DNA of 62,183 nucleotides from Melioribacteraceae bacterium (GTDB lineage Bacteria > Bacteroidota > Ignavibacteria > Ignavibacteriales > Melioribacteraceae). The DNA lies in the NCBI GenBank assembly GCA_024103215.1, contig JAGFIY010000009.1, forward strand, positions 1 through 62,183, read 5' to 3'. A model generated the notes under the pieces. That model was not told the DNA's origin. It saw only the letters and a program-made list of their open reading frames with translations, and searched no databases. Shown here in pieces: positions 24,259 to 33,795 of this stretch (its first letter is position 1; every line of letters begins with the position of its first letter). A program made the translations under genes and the position numbers.

Positions 24259-26790
24259 ATGAGAACAAAATTTTCTTTCATAGTATTGTTTTTCTATCAA
24301 ACTTTTACTTTTGCACAAACGGGTAATTTAACAGGCTTCGTTACATCCGAAAAAAATCCGCTACCGGGAGTCAATGTTTTTATTGTAGATCAAGAAATCG
24401 GAAGTGCGACAGACGAAAATGGCAGCTACAGAATTCAAAACATAAAAGAAGGCAGTCACAAGGTTAGATTCAGTTCGGTTGGATTTAAAACAAAATTTAT
24501 CGATGTTATAATTTTTGCTGATAAAACATTAGAATTAGATGTTGAACTCTTTCCTGAAGCAATTGAAGTTGGTTTGGTTGAAGTAATTGACAAGGGAATC
24601 GATTCGGAGAAAGGAAGTCAAGTAAGTTTATTGGATGTTGAACCTTCATCTGTAAGAATTCTTCCAGGAGCAGTTACTGATGTCTTCAGAACTTTACAAA
24701 CTCTTCCAGGAGTGCTTTCACCAAACGATTTTTCATCCCAGCTAATCGTAAGAGGAAGCGGACCCGATCAGAATCTAATAATAATGGATGATGTTGAAAT
24801 TTTTAATCCCTACAGACTTTACGGTGTGATAAGCATGTTTAATCCCGAAACTGTGACGGATATAAACCTGATCACAGGTGGTTTTCCCGCAAAATATGGA
24901 GATAGACTCTCGGCTGTTTTAGACATTTCAAACAGGCAGGGTAATTTATCTAAATCACTTACTGGAAATCTAAACGCATCAATTGTAAGTGCTAATCTTG
25001 TTCTCGAAGGAAAAAATCCTTTTTCGATTCCGGGCAGTTGGTTACTAACCTCAAGAAGAACTTATTATGACCTTATAATCGAACCTTTTGTAAAAAGTGC
25101 AGGCTTAGTGGAAGAAAATGTAACTTTTCCAAATTTTTTTGACATTCAAACAAAACTAGTCTTCGGTCCATTTAATGGGCATAAATTTTTCCTGAACGGA
25201 ATACTGTCAAGAGATGCTGTTAATGTTGTTACTGGAGAGGAAAGAGTGACTCCGGACAGCGTTGCTGTAGTGAATGATACAAATAACAATTTAGTTAGTC
25301 TTGCTTGGCACTACGCTCCCAACAACAGATTTTTGAACAAGCTAGTTCTTTCCTGGTATACAAATGACGGTGCAAGTGATCTTGACTCGGAAATTCTTGA
25401 TCCTTCTCTTAACCGTGAGGCTTTTGAGAATGCTTCGTCGGATACGCTTTCTGCTTATTTGCTTAATTTTGGTGTTACTTCCGACTTTGGTTTTGAAAAA
25501 TATGCTGTTGATGATAAAATGACAATAATGTGGCATAAATCAAATGTACTTGAGGCGGGAATAGGTATGGATTTTATGAAAACAAAATTAACTTTCGATT
25601 TTAACATCGATCCTTCACTACAGGAAGTTTTAGTTTCAAATCCAATTATCCGAACAGCATTTATAGATTTGAATGATACTAAAAAATACAACAGATATCG
25701 TGCTTATATCCAAAATAGATTTATGCTGAGTGAAAAATTTAGTGTTACACCCGGAATCCGTTATGATTTTTACAATATTATCAACAAAGGATCCATTGCC
25801 CCTCGGCTGTCGGCTGCATATAAACTTGATGATTTAACAACACTGAAAACTAATTGGGGAATTTATTACCAATCTATAGGATATGAAAAATTGCGAGACC
25901 GTCAAATTTTATTCGATCTTTCGGATCAATACACACTTTCACTCAGATCAGAAAAAGCCGTTCATTATGTGCTTGGATTAGAAAGATGGATCACGTCCGA
26001 ATGGATGGCAAGAGTTGAAACTTATTATAAGGATTTTGATAATCTTATTGAACCGAAGAGGGTCGGAGGAGTTTCGTATTATACAGAACCAATTCCGGGG
26101 ACCGATCCCAGAAACATTACAGGCTGGACACGCCCCGTTCCTGTTTATGGAGATTCCTTAACTACGATTCCCGTTAACAGTTCTTACGGTGAGGCATTTG
26201 GATTTGAATTTTTTTTAGAAAAAAGAAATATTGCCGGTAATAGTAATATCGATGGATGGTTTTCTTATTCCTATTCAAAAGCTAAAAGATACGAAAGCGG
26301 GATAGAGATTCCTTTTCAATTTGATCAAAGACATACATTGAATTTAGTACTTAACTATACAATAAATGACTGGCTCGATTTGGGAGTTAGATTTCAATAC
26401 GGTTCAGGCTTTCCTTTTACCGAACCCGTAGGAATTAAGCCAAGAATAATTCTTGAAGATAATAATGCTGATGGGATTGCTGAAACACCGGTCATTGCTA
26501 CAAGAAAAATCGGCGGTAAAGATGAGGTGATTTTCGATGTTGCTTACGGAGATCTAGCTACAACCTTTTCATCAACAAAACCGGCTTATCATAGATTGGA
26601 TTTGAGACTTACTGCGAAAGCCGATTACTGGGATCTTGACTGGTCGTTTTATCTTGATATAATTAATGTATATAATCGATCAAATGTTTTAAATTACGAC
26701 TACGCAGTTTCACGGGAGTTAACATTGGAAAGAATTACAACTTCCATGTTTCCGATTCTTCCAACATTTGGATTTATAGTCAATTTTTGA
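24259..26790 (+). CDS. TonB-dependent receptor with carboxypeptidase-regulatory-like N-terminal domain
   Basis: An 843-residue outer-membrane receptor. In order: signal peptide (about 1-20, ending TFAQ), a CarboxypepD_reg-like beta-sandwich (about 24-95, GFVTSEKNPLPGVNVFIVDQ), a plug domain (about 125-220, VRGSGPDQNLIIMDDVEIFNPYRL, GGFPAKYGDRLSAVLDI) and a 22-strand-type barrel ending GFIVNF. It imports a ligand using TonB energy. The substrate is unknown: there is no SusD partner, siderophore cluster or B12 gene adjacent. Its stop codon overlaps the methyltransferase start, though that link is probably not functional. Confidence 0.88.
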   Translation: MRTKFSFIVLFFYQTFTFAQTGNLTGFVTSEKNPLPGVNVFIVDQEIGSATDENGSYRIQNIKEGSHKVRFSSVGFKTKFIDVIIFADKTLELDVELFPEAIEVGLVEVIDKGIDSEKGSQVSLLDVEPSSVRILPGAVTDVFRTLQTLPGVLSPNDFSSQLIVRGSGPDQNLIIMDDVEIFNPYRLYGVISMFNPETVTDINLITGGFPAKYGDRLSAVLDISNRQGNLSKSLTGNLNASIVSANLVLEGKNPFSIPGSWLLTSRRTYYDLIIEPFVKSAGLVEENVTFPNFFDIQTKLVFGPFNGHKFFLNGILSRDAVNVVTGEERVTPDSVAVVNDTNNNLVSLAWHYAPNNRFLNKLVLSWYTNDGASDLDSEILDPSLNREAFENASSDTLSAYLLNFGVTSDFGFEKYAVDDKMTIMWHKSNVLEAGIGMDFMKTKLTFDFNIDPSLQEVLVSNPIIRTAFIDLNDTKKYNRYRAYIQNRFMLSEKFSVTPGIRYDFYNIINKGSIAPRLSAAYKLDDLTTLKTNWGIYYQSIGYEKLRDRQILFDLSDQYTLSLRSEKAVHYVLGLERWITSEWMARVETYYKDFDNLIEPKRVGGVSYYTEPIPGTDPRNITGWTRPVPVYGDSLTTIPVNSSYGEAFGFEFFLEKRNIAGNSNIDGWFSYSYSKAKRYESGIEIPFQFDQRHTLNLVLNYTINDWLDLGVRFQYGSGFPFTEPVGIKPRIILEDNNADGIAETPVIATRKIGGKDEVIFDVAYGDLATTFSSTKPAYHRLDLRLTAKADYWDLDWSFYLDIINVYNRSNVLNYDYAVSRELTLERITTSMFPILPTFGFIVNF

Positions 26791-27653
26791 TGAAGAAAAA
26801 AGAAATTATAGATTTGGGCGAAAGAGGGAAATATTCCCTTAAGAATAAGATCAACAATCTTACCGGCAAGGAGTGGATTAAATTTACAAAGTCTTGGTTC
26901 ATACACCGACCTCCGAGAAGAAATGGAGGCGAGATTCTTCATCCGGCAAAGTTTCCTGAAACTCTCGTTGAGGATTTTATAAAATTTTTCACCAAAGAAA
27001 ATGATTGGGTTTTTGAACCCTTTATGGGTACCGGTAGCACACTGATAGCAGCAGGGAATTCAAATCGAAACTGCGTTGGAATCGAGCTCCAAAAAAATTA
27101 TTTCAAAACATCCGTAATAAGAGTGAAAGAAAGGAAGTACAAGAAAAAAGTAATCCCGCTAAATGGAGACAGCGGAAAACTAAGATCACTCTTATCTGAA
27201 AACGGTATCAAAAATAAATTTGATTATACAATTACTTCTCCACCTTATTGGAATCAACTTGAGAGAAATAATCTAAGGCAAAAAGTGAGAGATGAATTAG
27301 GATTGGACACAAAATATTCTTCCGCAAAAAACGATTTGGGAAATATTAAGAATTATGAAGATTTTATTGAAGAACAGGCAAAAATTTTCGATCAGGTTTA
27401 TGACGTTACCAAAAATCTTGGTTACCTCACGATTATAACAAACAATGTTTATTTTAAAGGCAGACTTTTTCCACTTGCATTTGATACAGCAAAATCATTA
27501 ACTCAAAGAGGTGAAAAAAGCTGGGTGCTGAAAGATGAAAAAATATGGCTTCAAGATGATAAACCTCTTTTAGCACTTGGAGTAAATAACGCTTGGGTCG
27601 GAAATCGACACCATCAATATTGTTTAATTTTTAGAAAAGAAGTAAATGACTGA
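26790..27653 (+). CDS. Orphan site-specific DNA methyltransferase (amino group type)
   Basis: A 287-residue putative N6-adenine or N4-cytosine methyltransferase. Motif order is X-like (HPAKFPETLVEDFI, about 51-64), then the AdoMet loop motif I (FEPFMGTGST, about 76-84), then catalytic motif IV (TSPPYW, 149-154). SPPY is typical of beta-type enzymes, in which motif IV usually precedes I, so this order is permuted. There is no restriction endonuclease, specificity subunit or Vsr gene nearby, so it looks like an orphan. Start ATG 26790 overlaps the receptor stop; the 3' end overlaps xseA by eight bases. The recognition sequence is unknown. Confidence 0.8.
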   Translation: MKKKEIIDLGERGKYSLKNKINNLTGKEWIKFTKSWFIHRPPRRNGGEILHPAKFPETLVEDFIKFFTKENDWVFEPFMGTGSTLIAAGNSNRNCVGIELQKNYFKTSVIRVKERKYKKKVIPLNGDSGKLRSLLSENGIKNKFDYTITSPPYWNQLERNNLRQKVRDELGLDTKYSSAKNDLGNIKNYEDFIEEQAKIFDQVYDVTKNLGYLTIITNNVYFKGRLFPLAFDTAKSLTQRGEKSWVLKDEKIWLQDDKPLLALGVNNAWVGNRHHQYCLIFRKEVND

Positions 27654-28818
27654 AATTTATTCCGTTTCGGAAATAACGCAGGAGATTAAACAAACTCTCG
27701 AAGAAAACTTTCATGATATTCTTATCGAAGGAGAAATATCCAATTTTAAAGCTCACGTTTCTGGACATTGGTATTTTTCGCTTAAGGATAAGAATGCATC
27801 AATCAACTGTACTATGTGGAAGGGATTAAACAGTTATGTGTTTTTTACACCAGATAACGGAATGAAAGTTGTTGCACGGGGAAGGATTACAGTATACCCA
27901 CCACGGGGTACATATCAACTTGATGTTAGATCATTAAAACCCTCAGGTGAAGGTGAACTGCAAGCTGCTTTTGAAAGATTGAAAGCGCGATTAGCCGAAG
28001 AAGGATTGTTCGATATCGAACATAAAAAACCGATTCCTCAATTCCCGAAAACAATTGGGATAGTTACAGGCTCTGAAAGCGCTGCATACAACGATTTAGT
28101 TTCAACGGCAAAAAGAAGATTCCCGATTGCTCATTTGTATATTTGCCCAGTAAGAGTTCAAGGAGAAGGTGGAGCTGAACAAATTTCTTATGCAATTGAA
28201 TATTTGAATAAGGAGATTAAACCCGATGTCATTATCGTTGCACGAGGAGGCGGTTCGATCGAGGACTTATGGGCTTTTAATGAAGAGAAAACCGCGAGAG
28301 CAATTTTTAAATCAAAGATTCCTGTTATTTCGGGTGTCGGGCACGAAATTGATTTTACAATAGCTGATTTTGCGGCTGATCTTCGGGCTGCAACTCCTAC
28401 TGCGGCTATGGAATTGGCGACTCCCGATCAAAATGATATAATCGCATTTCTTCAAACTTTTAATGAAATCAATGCGGAAGAACTGAATAAGAAACTGAAA
28501 AATTTAAGAAGAGAAATAGGTAACATAATAAATTCATACTCATTCAAAAGTGCAAGCGAAATTGTAAAAATAAAATCACAGCGCTTAGATCATTCATACT
28601 ATATATTGAATAATGGAATAAAAAATATTTTGAAACAATACTCTCATAAAGTATCAATGTTATCAAGAGTTGTACAGAACAATTCAGTAAGTCGTAATCT
28701 TCAGAAAGGATTTACTATTGTTAAGCAGAATTCTCAAAATATTATGAGAGCTGCACACTTAGATATAGAAGAACCATTTGAAATTATTTTTTTTGATAAA
28801 AAACTTAAAATAAAGTAA
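27646..28818 (+). CDS. xseA: Exodeoxyribonuclease VII large subunit
   Basis: A 390-residue catalytic subunit of exonuclease VII, which degrades single-stranded DNA in both directions as a large XseA-XseB complex. It has an N-terminal OB-fold (about 1-100, VSEITQEIKQTLEENF) and the catalytic domain with PKTIGIVTGSESAAYNDL, DVIIVARGGGSIEDLWAFN and SGVGHEIDFTIADFAAD. It is somewhat shorter than E. coli XseA (456), mainly in the coiled-coil region, which is common in this lineage. xseB follows after one base. Confidence 0.95.
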   Translation: MTEIYSVSEITQEIKQTLEENFHDILIEGEISNFKAHVSGHWYFSLKDKNASINCTMWKGLNSYVFFTPDNGMKVVARGRITVYPPRGTYQLDVRSLKPSGEGELQAAFERLKARLAEEGLFDIEHKKPIPQFPKTIGIVTGSESAAYNDLVSTAKRRFPIAHLYICPVRVQGEGGAEQISYAIEYLNKEIKPDVIIVARGGGSIEDLWAFNEEKTARAIFKSKIPVISGVGHEIDFTIADFAADLRAATPTAAMELATPDQNDIIAFLQTFNEINAEELNKKLKNLRREIGNIINSYSFKSASEIVKIKSQRLDHSYYILNNGIKNILKQYSHKVSMLSRVVQNNSVSRNLQKGFTIVKQNSQNIMRAAHLDIEEPFEIIFFDKKLKIK

Positions 28819-28819
28819 C

Positions 28820-29047
28820 ATGGCTAAACAAAAAACTAAAACATTTGAAGAAGCCCTAGAAAGGCTTGAAGAAATTTCCGAAAAACTTGAATCCGAGGAA
28901 GTCGGGTTGAACGAATCAATTCAGCTTTACGAGGAAGGAATTTTGTTGTCGGAATATTGTTACGGCGAATTGAAAAAAGCCGAACAAAAAATTACAAAGT
29001 TAAAATTAAAATTTGAGGATTCAACGATCGACGAATCCGAAGAATAG
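28820..29047 (+). CDS. xseB: Exodeoxyribonuclease VII small subunit
   Basis: A 75-residue helical protein with the XseB signature FEEALERLEEISEKLESEEVGLNESIQLYEEG (two long helices, about 8-55). It associates in several copies with XseA. Length is normal. It lies directly between xseA and dxs, the same order seen in many bacteria (xseA/xseB with isoprenoid genes). Confidence 0.93.
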   Translation: MAKQKTKTFEEALERLEEISEKLESEEVGLNESIQLYEEGILLSEYCYGELKKAEQKITKLKLKFEDSTIDESEE

Positions 29048-29063
29048 CAGGGAGTTAATTTAA

Positions 29064-30983
29064 ATGATAGATCGTTCTAAGTATAAGTTATTGTTTGATG
29101 TTGACTCACCAAGCGATATACGTGATTTTGATGTTAAAAAACTTAAGCTTCTTTGTACTGAAATCCGTGAATACATGGTTGATGTTATATCCCAAGTAGG
29201 TGGTCATTTTGGAGGAGGTTTGGGATCCGTTGAACTTACAGTTGCGCTTCATAAGGTTTTTAATACTCCATATGATAAAATAGTTTGGGATACAGGGCAT
29301 CAAGCATACCCACATAAAATAATTACCGGAAGAAGAGATCAACTTTTTACCATCAGACAGCTTAACGGATTAAGCGGATTTTTAAAGCGCTCCGAAAGCG
29401 AATATGATGAATTCGGCGCGGGTCACGCTTCTACTTCAATTTCAGCTGCTCTTGGAATCGCTACTGCAAGTACGATTAAACAGGAGAAAAGGAGAGTAAT
29501 TGCTGTAATAGGCGATGGTGCAATGACAGGCGGCATGGCTTATGAGGCAATGAATAATTCCGGTATTCTCAAAAATGATTTGATTGTTGTTTTGAATGAC
29601 AACAATATGTCTATCGCTCCGAATGTTTGGCAAATATCCAACTATTTCACTGAGATGATTTCACATCCGGAATACAACAAATTCAAAGGAGCAATTTGGG
29701 ATTTAACCGGCAAACTAGATGAATTTGGTGATCGATTGAGAAGAGTTGCCGCGAGACTTGAAACCGGTATTAAAGCAGTTATAACCCCTGGAATGCTTTT
29801 CGAAGCGCTTGGATTCCGTTATTTTGGCCCGGTTAATGGACATAATATCGGGCAGCTAGTTAAACTCTTCGAACACGTCAAACCATTAAACGGACCGATT
29901 TTGGTTCATACTTTAACTCAAAAAGGGAAAGGATATAAACCGGCTGAAGGGCATGTTCAAAAGCTTCATGCTTCAACACCGTTCGATAAGGTTACTGGAA
30001 AAGCGGTTAAAAAACCAGGGGGTGCACCCTCTTATACATCGGTTTTTGGAGATACACTTGTTGAAATTGTAAAGTCGAATGAAAATGTAGTTGGTATAAC
30101 CGCAGCAATGCCGGATGGAACTGGCCTCGACACTCTTAACAAAGAAGTTCCGGATAAATACTTCGATGTGGGAATAGCTGAAGAACATGCTGTAACTTTT
30201 GCCGCAGGACTTGCAACACAGGGCATTATCCCTGTTGTAGCTATTTACTCAAGTTTTCTGCAAAGAGGTTTCGACCAGATTGTACACGATGTCGCGCTTC
30301 AAAATCTACACGTTGTTTTTGTTTTGGATAGAGCCGGCTTAGTCGGTGCTGATGGACCAACCCATCATGGAACATTCGATCTTACATATCTTAGAATGAT
30401 TCCGAATATGGTAATTATGGCACCGAAAGACGAATCTGAATTACGTGACATGATTTATACCGCTGTGCAATATAAGCAAGGTCCAATAGCGTTAAGATAT
30501 CCGCGGGGTTCCGCACTTGGTGTTGAAATCAGTGATCACTTTACCGAACTTGAAATTGGGAAAGCTGAAATTCTTAAAGAAGGAGAGGATATTGCATTAC
30601 TGGCTGTCGGTTCGATGGTAGAATATTCGAATGAGGCTGCAGAAAAATTAGATATCGAAGGTATCCACTGTGAAGTTATAAATATGCGTTTCATTAAACC
30701 GTTAGATGAACAAATGCTGGATTATGTTGCTTCAAAATTTGATAAGATTGTAACACTTGAAGAGAACACTCTGCATGGCGGTTTTGGTAGTGGAGTATTA
30801 GAATATTTTTCTGATAAAGGGATTCATAAAAATATTCTTAGGATAGGAATTCCTGATAAATTTATTGATCATGGAACACAAGCAGAACTCCATAAAATGA
30901 TTAAAATTGACCCTAATGGAATTGTTGATAAGGTGAAGGTGTTTTGCGGAAACATCGGTAAATTCCTTGAGGTTACCGAATAA
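29064..30983 (+). CDS. dxs: 1-deoxy-D-xylulose-5-phosphate synthase
   Basis: A 639-residue thiamine-diphosphate enzyme that condenses pyruvate and glyceraldehyde-3-phosphate, the first step of the MEP isoprenoid route. Visible are the substrate-site His region (WDTGHQAYPHKI), the TPP motif GDGAMTGGMAYEAMNNSG...N, and the transketolase pyrimidine-binding domain with the catalytic Glu in GIAEEHAVTFAAG. The C-terminal domain is complete. GGGAG precedes the ATG. No other MEP gene is adjacent. Its stop overlaps the next start by one base (TAATG). Confidence 0.97.
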   Translation: MIDRSKYKLLFDVDSPSDIRDFDVKKLKLLCTEIREYMVDVISQVGGHFGGGLGSVELTVALHKVFNTPYDKIVWDTGHQAYPHKIITGRRDQLFTIRQLNGLSGFLKRSESEYDEFGAGHASTSISAALGIATASTIKQEKRRVIAVIGDGAMTGGMAYEAMNNSGILKNDLIVVLNDNNMSIAPNVWQISNYFTEMISHPEYNKFKGAIWDLTGKLDEFGDRLRRVAARLETGIKAVITPGMLFEALGFRYFGPVNGHNIGQLVKLFEHVKPLNGPILVHTLTQKGKGYKPAEGHVQKLHASTPFDKVTGKAVKKPGGAPSYTSVFGDTLVEIVKSNENVVGITAAMPDGTGLDTLNKEVPDKYFDVGIAEEHAVTFAAGLATQGIIPVVAIYSSFLQRGFDQIVHDVALQNLHVVFVLDRAGLVGADGPTHHGTFDLTYLRMIPNMVIMAPKDESELRDMIYTAVQYKQGPIALRYPRGSALGVEISDHFTELEIGKAEILKEGEDIALLAVGSMVEYSNEAAEKLDIEGIHCEVINMRFIKPLDEQMLDYVASKFDKIVTLEENTLHGGFGSGVLEYFSDKGIHKNILRIGIPDKFIDHGTQAELHKMIKIDPNGIVDKVKVFCGNIGKFLEVTE

Positions 30984-31993
30984 TGGAAAAGATTAACGTT
31001 GGAATAATCGGTCTAGGGGGAATCGCTCAAGTTGTTCATCTTCCTCTAATCTCTAAGATGACAAATATTAATCTTCATTCAGTTGCGGAATTAGATAAAA
31101 GAAGACTTTCTGCGATTGCTGAAAACTATAACATCAAAAATACTTTCACTGATTATACGCATATGTTGAAAGATAAAGATCTGAACGCGTTAATCATCAC
31201 AACGCCCACAAACACACATTGCCAAATAGCTTTAGATGCTCTGAATGCCGGTAAAAATATACTTGTCGAAAAACCCGTTGCAAGAAATTATGAAGAGGCA
31301 AAAAATATAAAAGAAGCTGCAATTAAAAATGAGAAGATCGCTATGGTCGGAATGAACGCAAGATTCCGTCCTGATTCCATGCTTCTGAAAAGCTTGTTGA
31401 AAAGCGGCGAACTCGGTGAAATATTTTATATTAAAGCAACCTGGATGAGAAAACAAAGTTCCGATCAAAAATGGTTTTTAAGACGAAGCGATGCCGGCGG
31501 GGGAGTGGTACTCGATTTGGGGATCTCGCTTCTTGATCTCGCGCTCTGGCTTTATGATTTTACTCCTGTTAAAGGTATATCCGTGCAAAACTTTTATCAT
31601 ACAACTAGTTCTGTAGAAGATTCTTCAATTGGATTAATAAAGTTTAAGGATAATAAAATATTCAGTTACGATGTAAGCTGGTCAATACACTCGGAAAGAA
31701 GCAGCTTTGCTTTAGCTGTGTACGGAACAAAAGGAACTGCTTACTTGAACCCTTTTAAGGTATTTAGAAAAATAGGCGGATCAAATTTGGACATAAGTCC
31801 TGCTAATGCAGCAAGTACAAAAAATTTGTTTAAGAAATCATATGAAAATGAACTTAAGCATTTCTTTGGTGCGATAGAGGATCCCGAAAATTTAATTTCT
31901 TCAATTGACGATTCGCTCGATAGAATGAAGTTGATAGAAGGAATTTATAAATCAGCTAATTTAGAACAGGAGATAGTTTTTAATGGTTCATAA
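30983..31993 (+). CDS. Gfo/Idh/MocA-family oxidoreductase
   Basis: A 336-residue NAD(P)-dependent oxidoreductase. An N-terminal Rossmann fold shows the dinucleotide loop GIIGLGGIAQVVHLPLI, followed by the family signature EKPVARNYEEA with the catalytic Lys. The C-terminal alpha/beta substrate domain has GGGVVLDLGISLLDLALWL. Members usually act on sugars, inositols or their derivatives; the substrate is not evident. It is translationally linked to dxs upstream and overlaps the response-regulator gene by 11 bases downstream, an apparently compact operon of unrelated functions. Confidence 0.85.
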   Translation: MEKINVGIIGLGGIAQVVHLPLISKMTNINLHSVAELDKRRLSAIAENYNIKNTFTDYTHMLKDKDLNALIITTPTNTHCQIALDALNAGKNILVEKPVARNYEEAKNIKEAAIKNEKIAMVGMNARFRPDSMLLKSLLKSGELGEIFYIKATWMRKQSSDQKWFLRRSDAGGGVVLDLGISLLDLALWLYDFTPVKGISVQNFYHTTSSVEDSSIGLIKFKDNKIFSYDVSWSIHSERSSFALAVYGTKGTAYLNPFKVFRKIGGSNLDISPANAASTKNLFKKSYENELKHFFGAIEDPENLISSIDDSLDRMKLIEGIYKSANLEQEIVFNGS

Positions 31994-32675
31994 AGTTCTG
32001 CTTGTTGATGATGAAGAAGATATTTTAGAATTTATGCAGTATAATCTTGAGCAGGAAGGGTTTGAAGTTGTAACTGCAAATAACGGTGAGGATGCTCTTA
32101 GTAAACTTACCTCGGATATTAGTTTAGTTATTCTTGATGTGATGATGCCCAAAATGAATGGTTATGAAGTTTGTTCAAATATTCGTGCCCAAAAAAAATA
32201 TCAAGATCTTCCGGTTATATTTCTTACAGCAAAGTCAAGCGAGAAGGACGAAGTTCATGGATTGAATATAGGTGCGGATGACTTTATCAAAAAACCTATC
32301 AGTCCTCAAAAACTTATTGCGAGAGTGAAGTCAAATTTGCGAAAGCTTGAGCTTACCTTATCAGAGGTATCGATAAAAGAAAAAATTGAAATCGGTCCTC
32401 TTCACATTGATCGAAGTATTTTTACAATCCTGATTGACGGTAAAGAAATTATTTTTCCTAAAAAAGAATTTGAAATACTTTCATATTTAGCTTCTCAGCC
32501 GGGCAAAGTTTTTCCCCGCGAAAAACTATTGAGCGATATTTGGGGAACCGATATTTTTGTCGTTGAGCGCACAGTCGATGTTCATATAAGAAAAATAAGA
32601 GAAAAGTTAGGCAAGCATTCCGATTTAATAGAGACAATTAAAGGAGTTGGATATCGCTTCAAGAATATTGAATAG
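31983..32675 (+). CDS. OmpR/PhoB-family response regulator
   Basis: A 230-residue two-domain regulator. The receiver domain (1-120) has acidic residues D9-D10, phosphorylation site D52 (VILDVMMP) and the conserved Lys in FLTAKSS. The C-terminal winged-helix DNA-binding domain (about 130-228) shows FPKKEFEILSYLASQPGKVFPREKLL and ERTVDVHIRKIREKLG. It receives phosphate from the kinase encoded next. PhoB-like overall, but no phosphate-uptake genes are nearby, so the regulon is open. Confidence 0.92.
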   Translation: MVHKVLLVDDEEDILEFMQYNLEQEGFEVVTANNGEDALSKLTSDISLVILDVMMPKMNGYEVCSNIRAQKKYQDLPVIFLTAKSSEKDEVHGLNIGADDFIKKPISPQKLIARVKSNLRKLELTLSEVSIKEKIEIGPLHIDRSIFTILIDGKEIIFPKKEFEILSYLASQPGKVFPREKLLSDIWGTDIFVVERTVDVHIRKIREKLGKHSDLIETIKGVGYRFKNIE

Positions 32676-33693
32676 GTATTTTTACTACTTCAAAAAGTAC
32701 TACTCTTTTTTAGTCGTACCAAGCTTCTTCTTGTTAATTATTCTGCTCTACGGATTCCAACTGCAGCTTTTTCAATCCGTATTTATAATCCTTTCATTAA
32801 CTTTATTTTATGCGTTGATAATAGCCCTGCTTGTGGTTCATCGTAATCAAGAGTTGAATTTAATAAGGGAAATTCTTGAAGATATAACACATAATCGTGT
32901 TCAAAGTTCTACTTCAATTCATCTTACAAAGGAACTGCCCGACCTAGAACAGACGCTCAAAGCGATGTTCAGCAAGATTAAAAATGATATAAATTATCTT
33001 AAGAAACTTGAACAGACACGAACTGAATTTTTAGGCAATGTTTCGCATGAATTACGCACTCCTATCTTTGCAATACAAGGATACCTTGAAACACTATTAA
33101 ACGGAGCGGTAAACGATCCCAACGTCAACAAAAAATTTCTTAAAAAAGCTTTGTTTCATACAGATAATTTGAATATGCTTCTCGAAGATTTAATAGACAT
33201 ATCAATGATAGAATCTGGACAGATGAGGTTGAAGTTTCAGACCTCGCCGATTTTGCCAGTACTCAATAGATCAATTGAGCAATTTTCGGAAGAAGCTGAG
33301 AAGAAAGGATTGAAATTGAGTCTGAAGATTGATAATCCGGACCTGGAGCTTTTCTTCGATCCCGAAAGAATTATTCAAGTTCTTACAAATCTTCTCTCCA
33401 ATTCAATTAAATATTCAGATAAAGGTGAAGTGAAAATTATTGTTGATGAAAAAAAACACGGAGCAAAAATTACGGTTAGAGATACGGGTTTTGGAATATC
33501 CCCAAAAGATATCGATAGAATTTTTGAGAGATTTTACAGAACTGACCGTGATAGATCACGACAGATCGGTGGCACTGGATTAGGATTGGCTATAGTAAAA
33601 CACATCGTAGAAGCTCACAATTCAAAAATTGAAGTTGACAGCAAAATCGGAGTAGGTAGTGAATTTTCCTTCTTTTTAAAGAAATATCTTTGA
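32668..33693 (+). CDS. Membrane sensor histidine kinase (PhoR-like)
   Basis: A 341-residue kinase with two closely spaced membrane helices (about 13-32 and 37-57) and almost no periplasmic loop, so it probably senses membrane or cytoplasmic cues. The H-box is NVSHELRTPI with the phospho-accepting His near residue 127. The ATPase domain shows the N box (LTNLLSNSIKYS), DTGFGI, and GGTGLGLAIVKHIVEAH. I chose TTG 32668, which overlaps the regulator stop. TTG 32647 is also in frame; neither has a well-placed ribosome binding site, so translational coupling is likely. Confidence 0.88.
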   Translation: MNRYFYYFKKYYSFLVVPSFFLLIILLYGFQLQLFQSVFIILSLTLFYALIIALLVVHRNQELNLIREILEDITHNRVQSSTSIHLTKELPDLEQTLKAMFSKIKNDINYLKKLEQTRTEFLGNVSHELRTPIFAIQGYLETLLNGAVNDPNVNKKFLKKALFHTDNLNMLLEDLIDISMIESGQMRLKFQTSPILPVLNRSIEQFSEEAEKKGLKLSLKIDNPDLELFFDPERIIQVLTNLLSNSIKYSDKGEVKIIVDEKKHGAKITVRDTGFGISPKDIDRIFERFYRTDRDRSRQIGGTGLGLAIVKHIVEAHNSKIEVDSKIGVGSEFSFFLKKYL

Positions 33694-33735
33694 TTTTGAC
33701 GTGTTTGCTTCAAAATTAATTACCAAATTCATTTA

Positions 33736-33764
33736 TTGACATAAAATTGCGGGATACTTATATT
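33736..33764 (+). promoter_or_regulatory. Consensus sigma-70 promoter of rplU-rpmA
   Basis: TTGACA (33736-33741), exactly 17 nt, then TATATT (33759-33764). This is 32 bases before the rplU start codon and is the best promoter match I found in the window. Confidence 0.7.
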
Positions 33765-33795
33765 TACAGTTCTAAATTTTTCGATGGAGGATTTG

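Noticed and set aside
26790..27653. Restriction-modification or other anti-phage island
   Set aside because: The methyltransferase has only housekeeping and envelope neighbours; no endonuclease or defence gene was recognised in the window.
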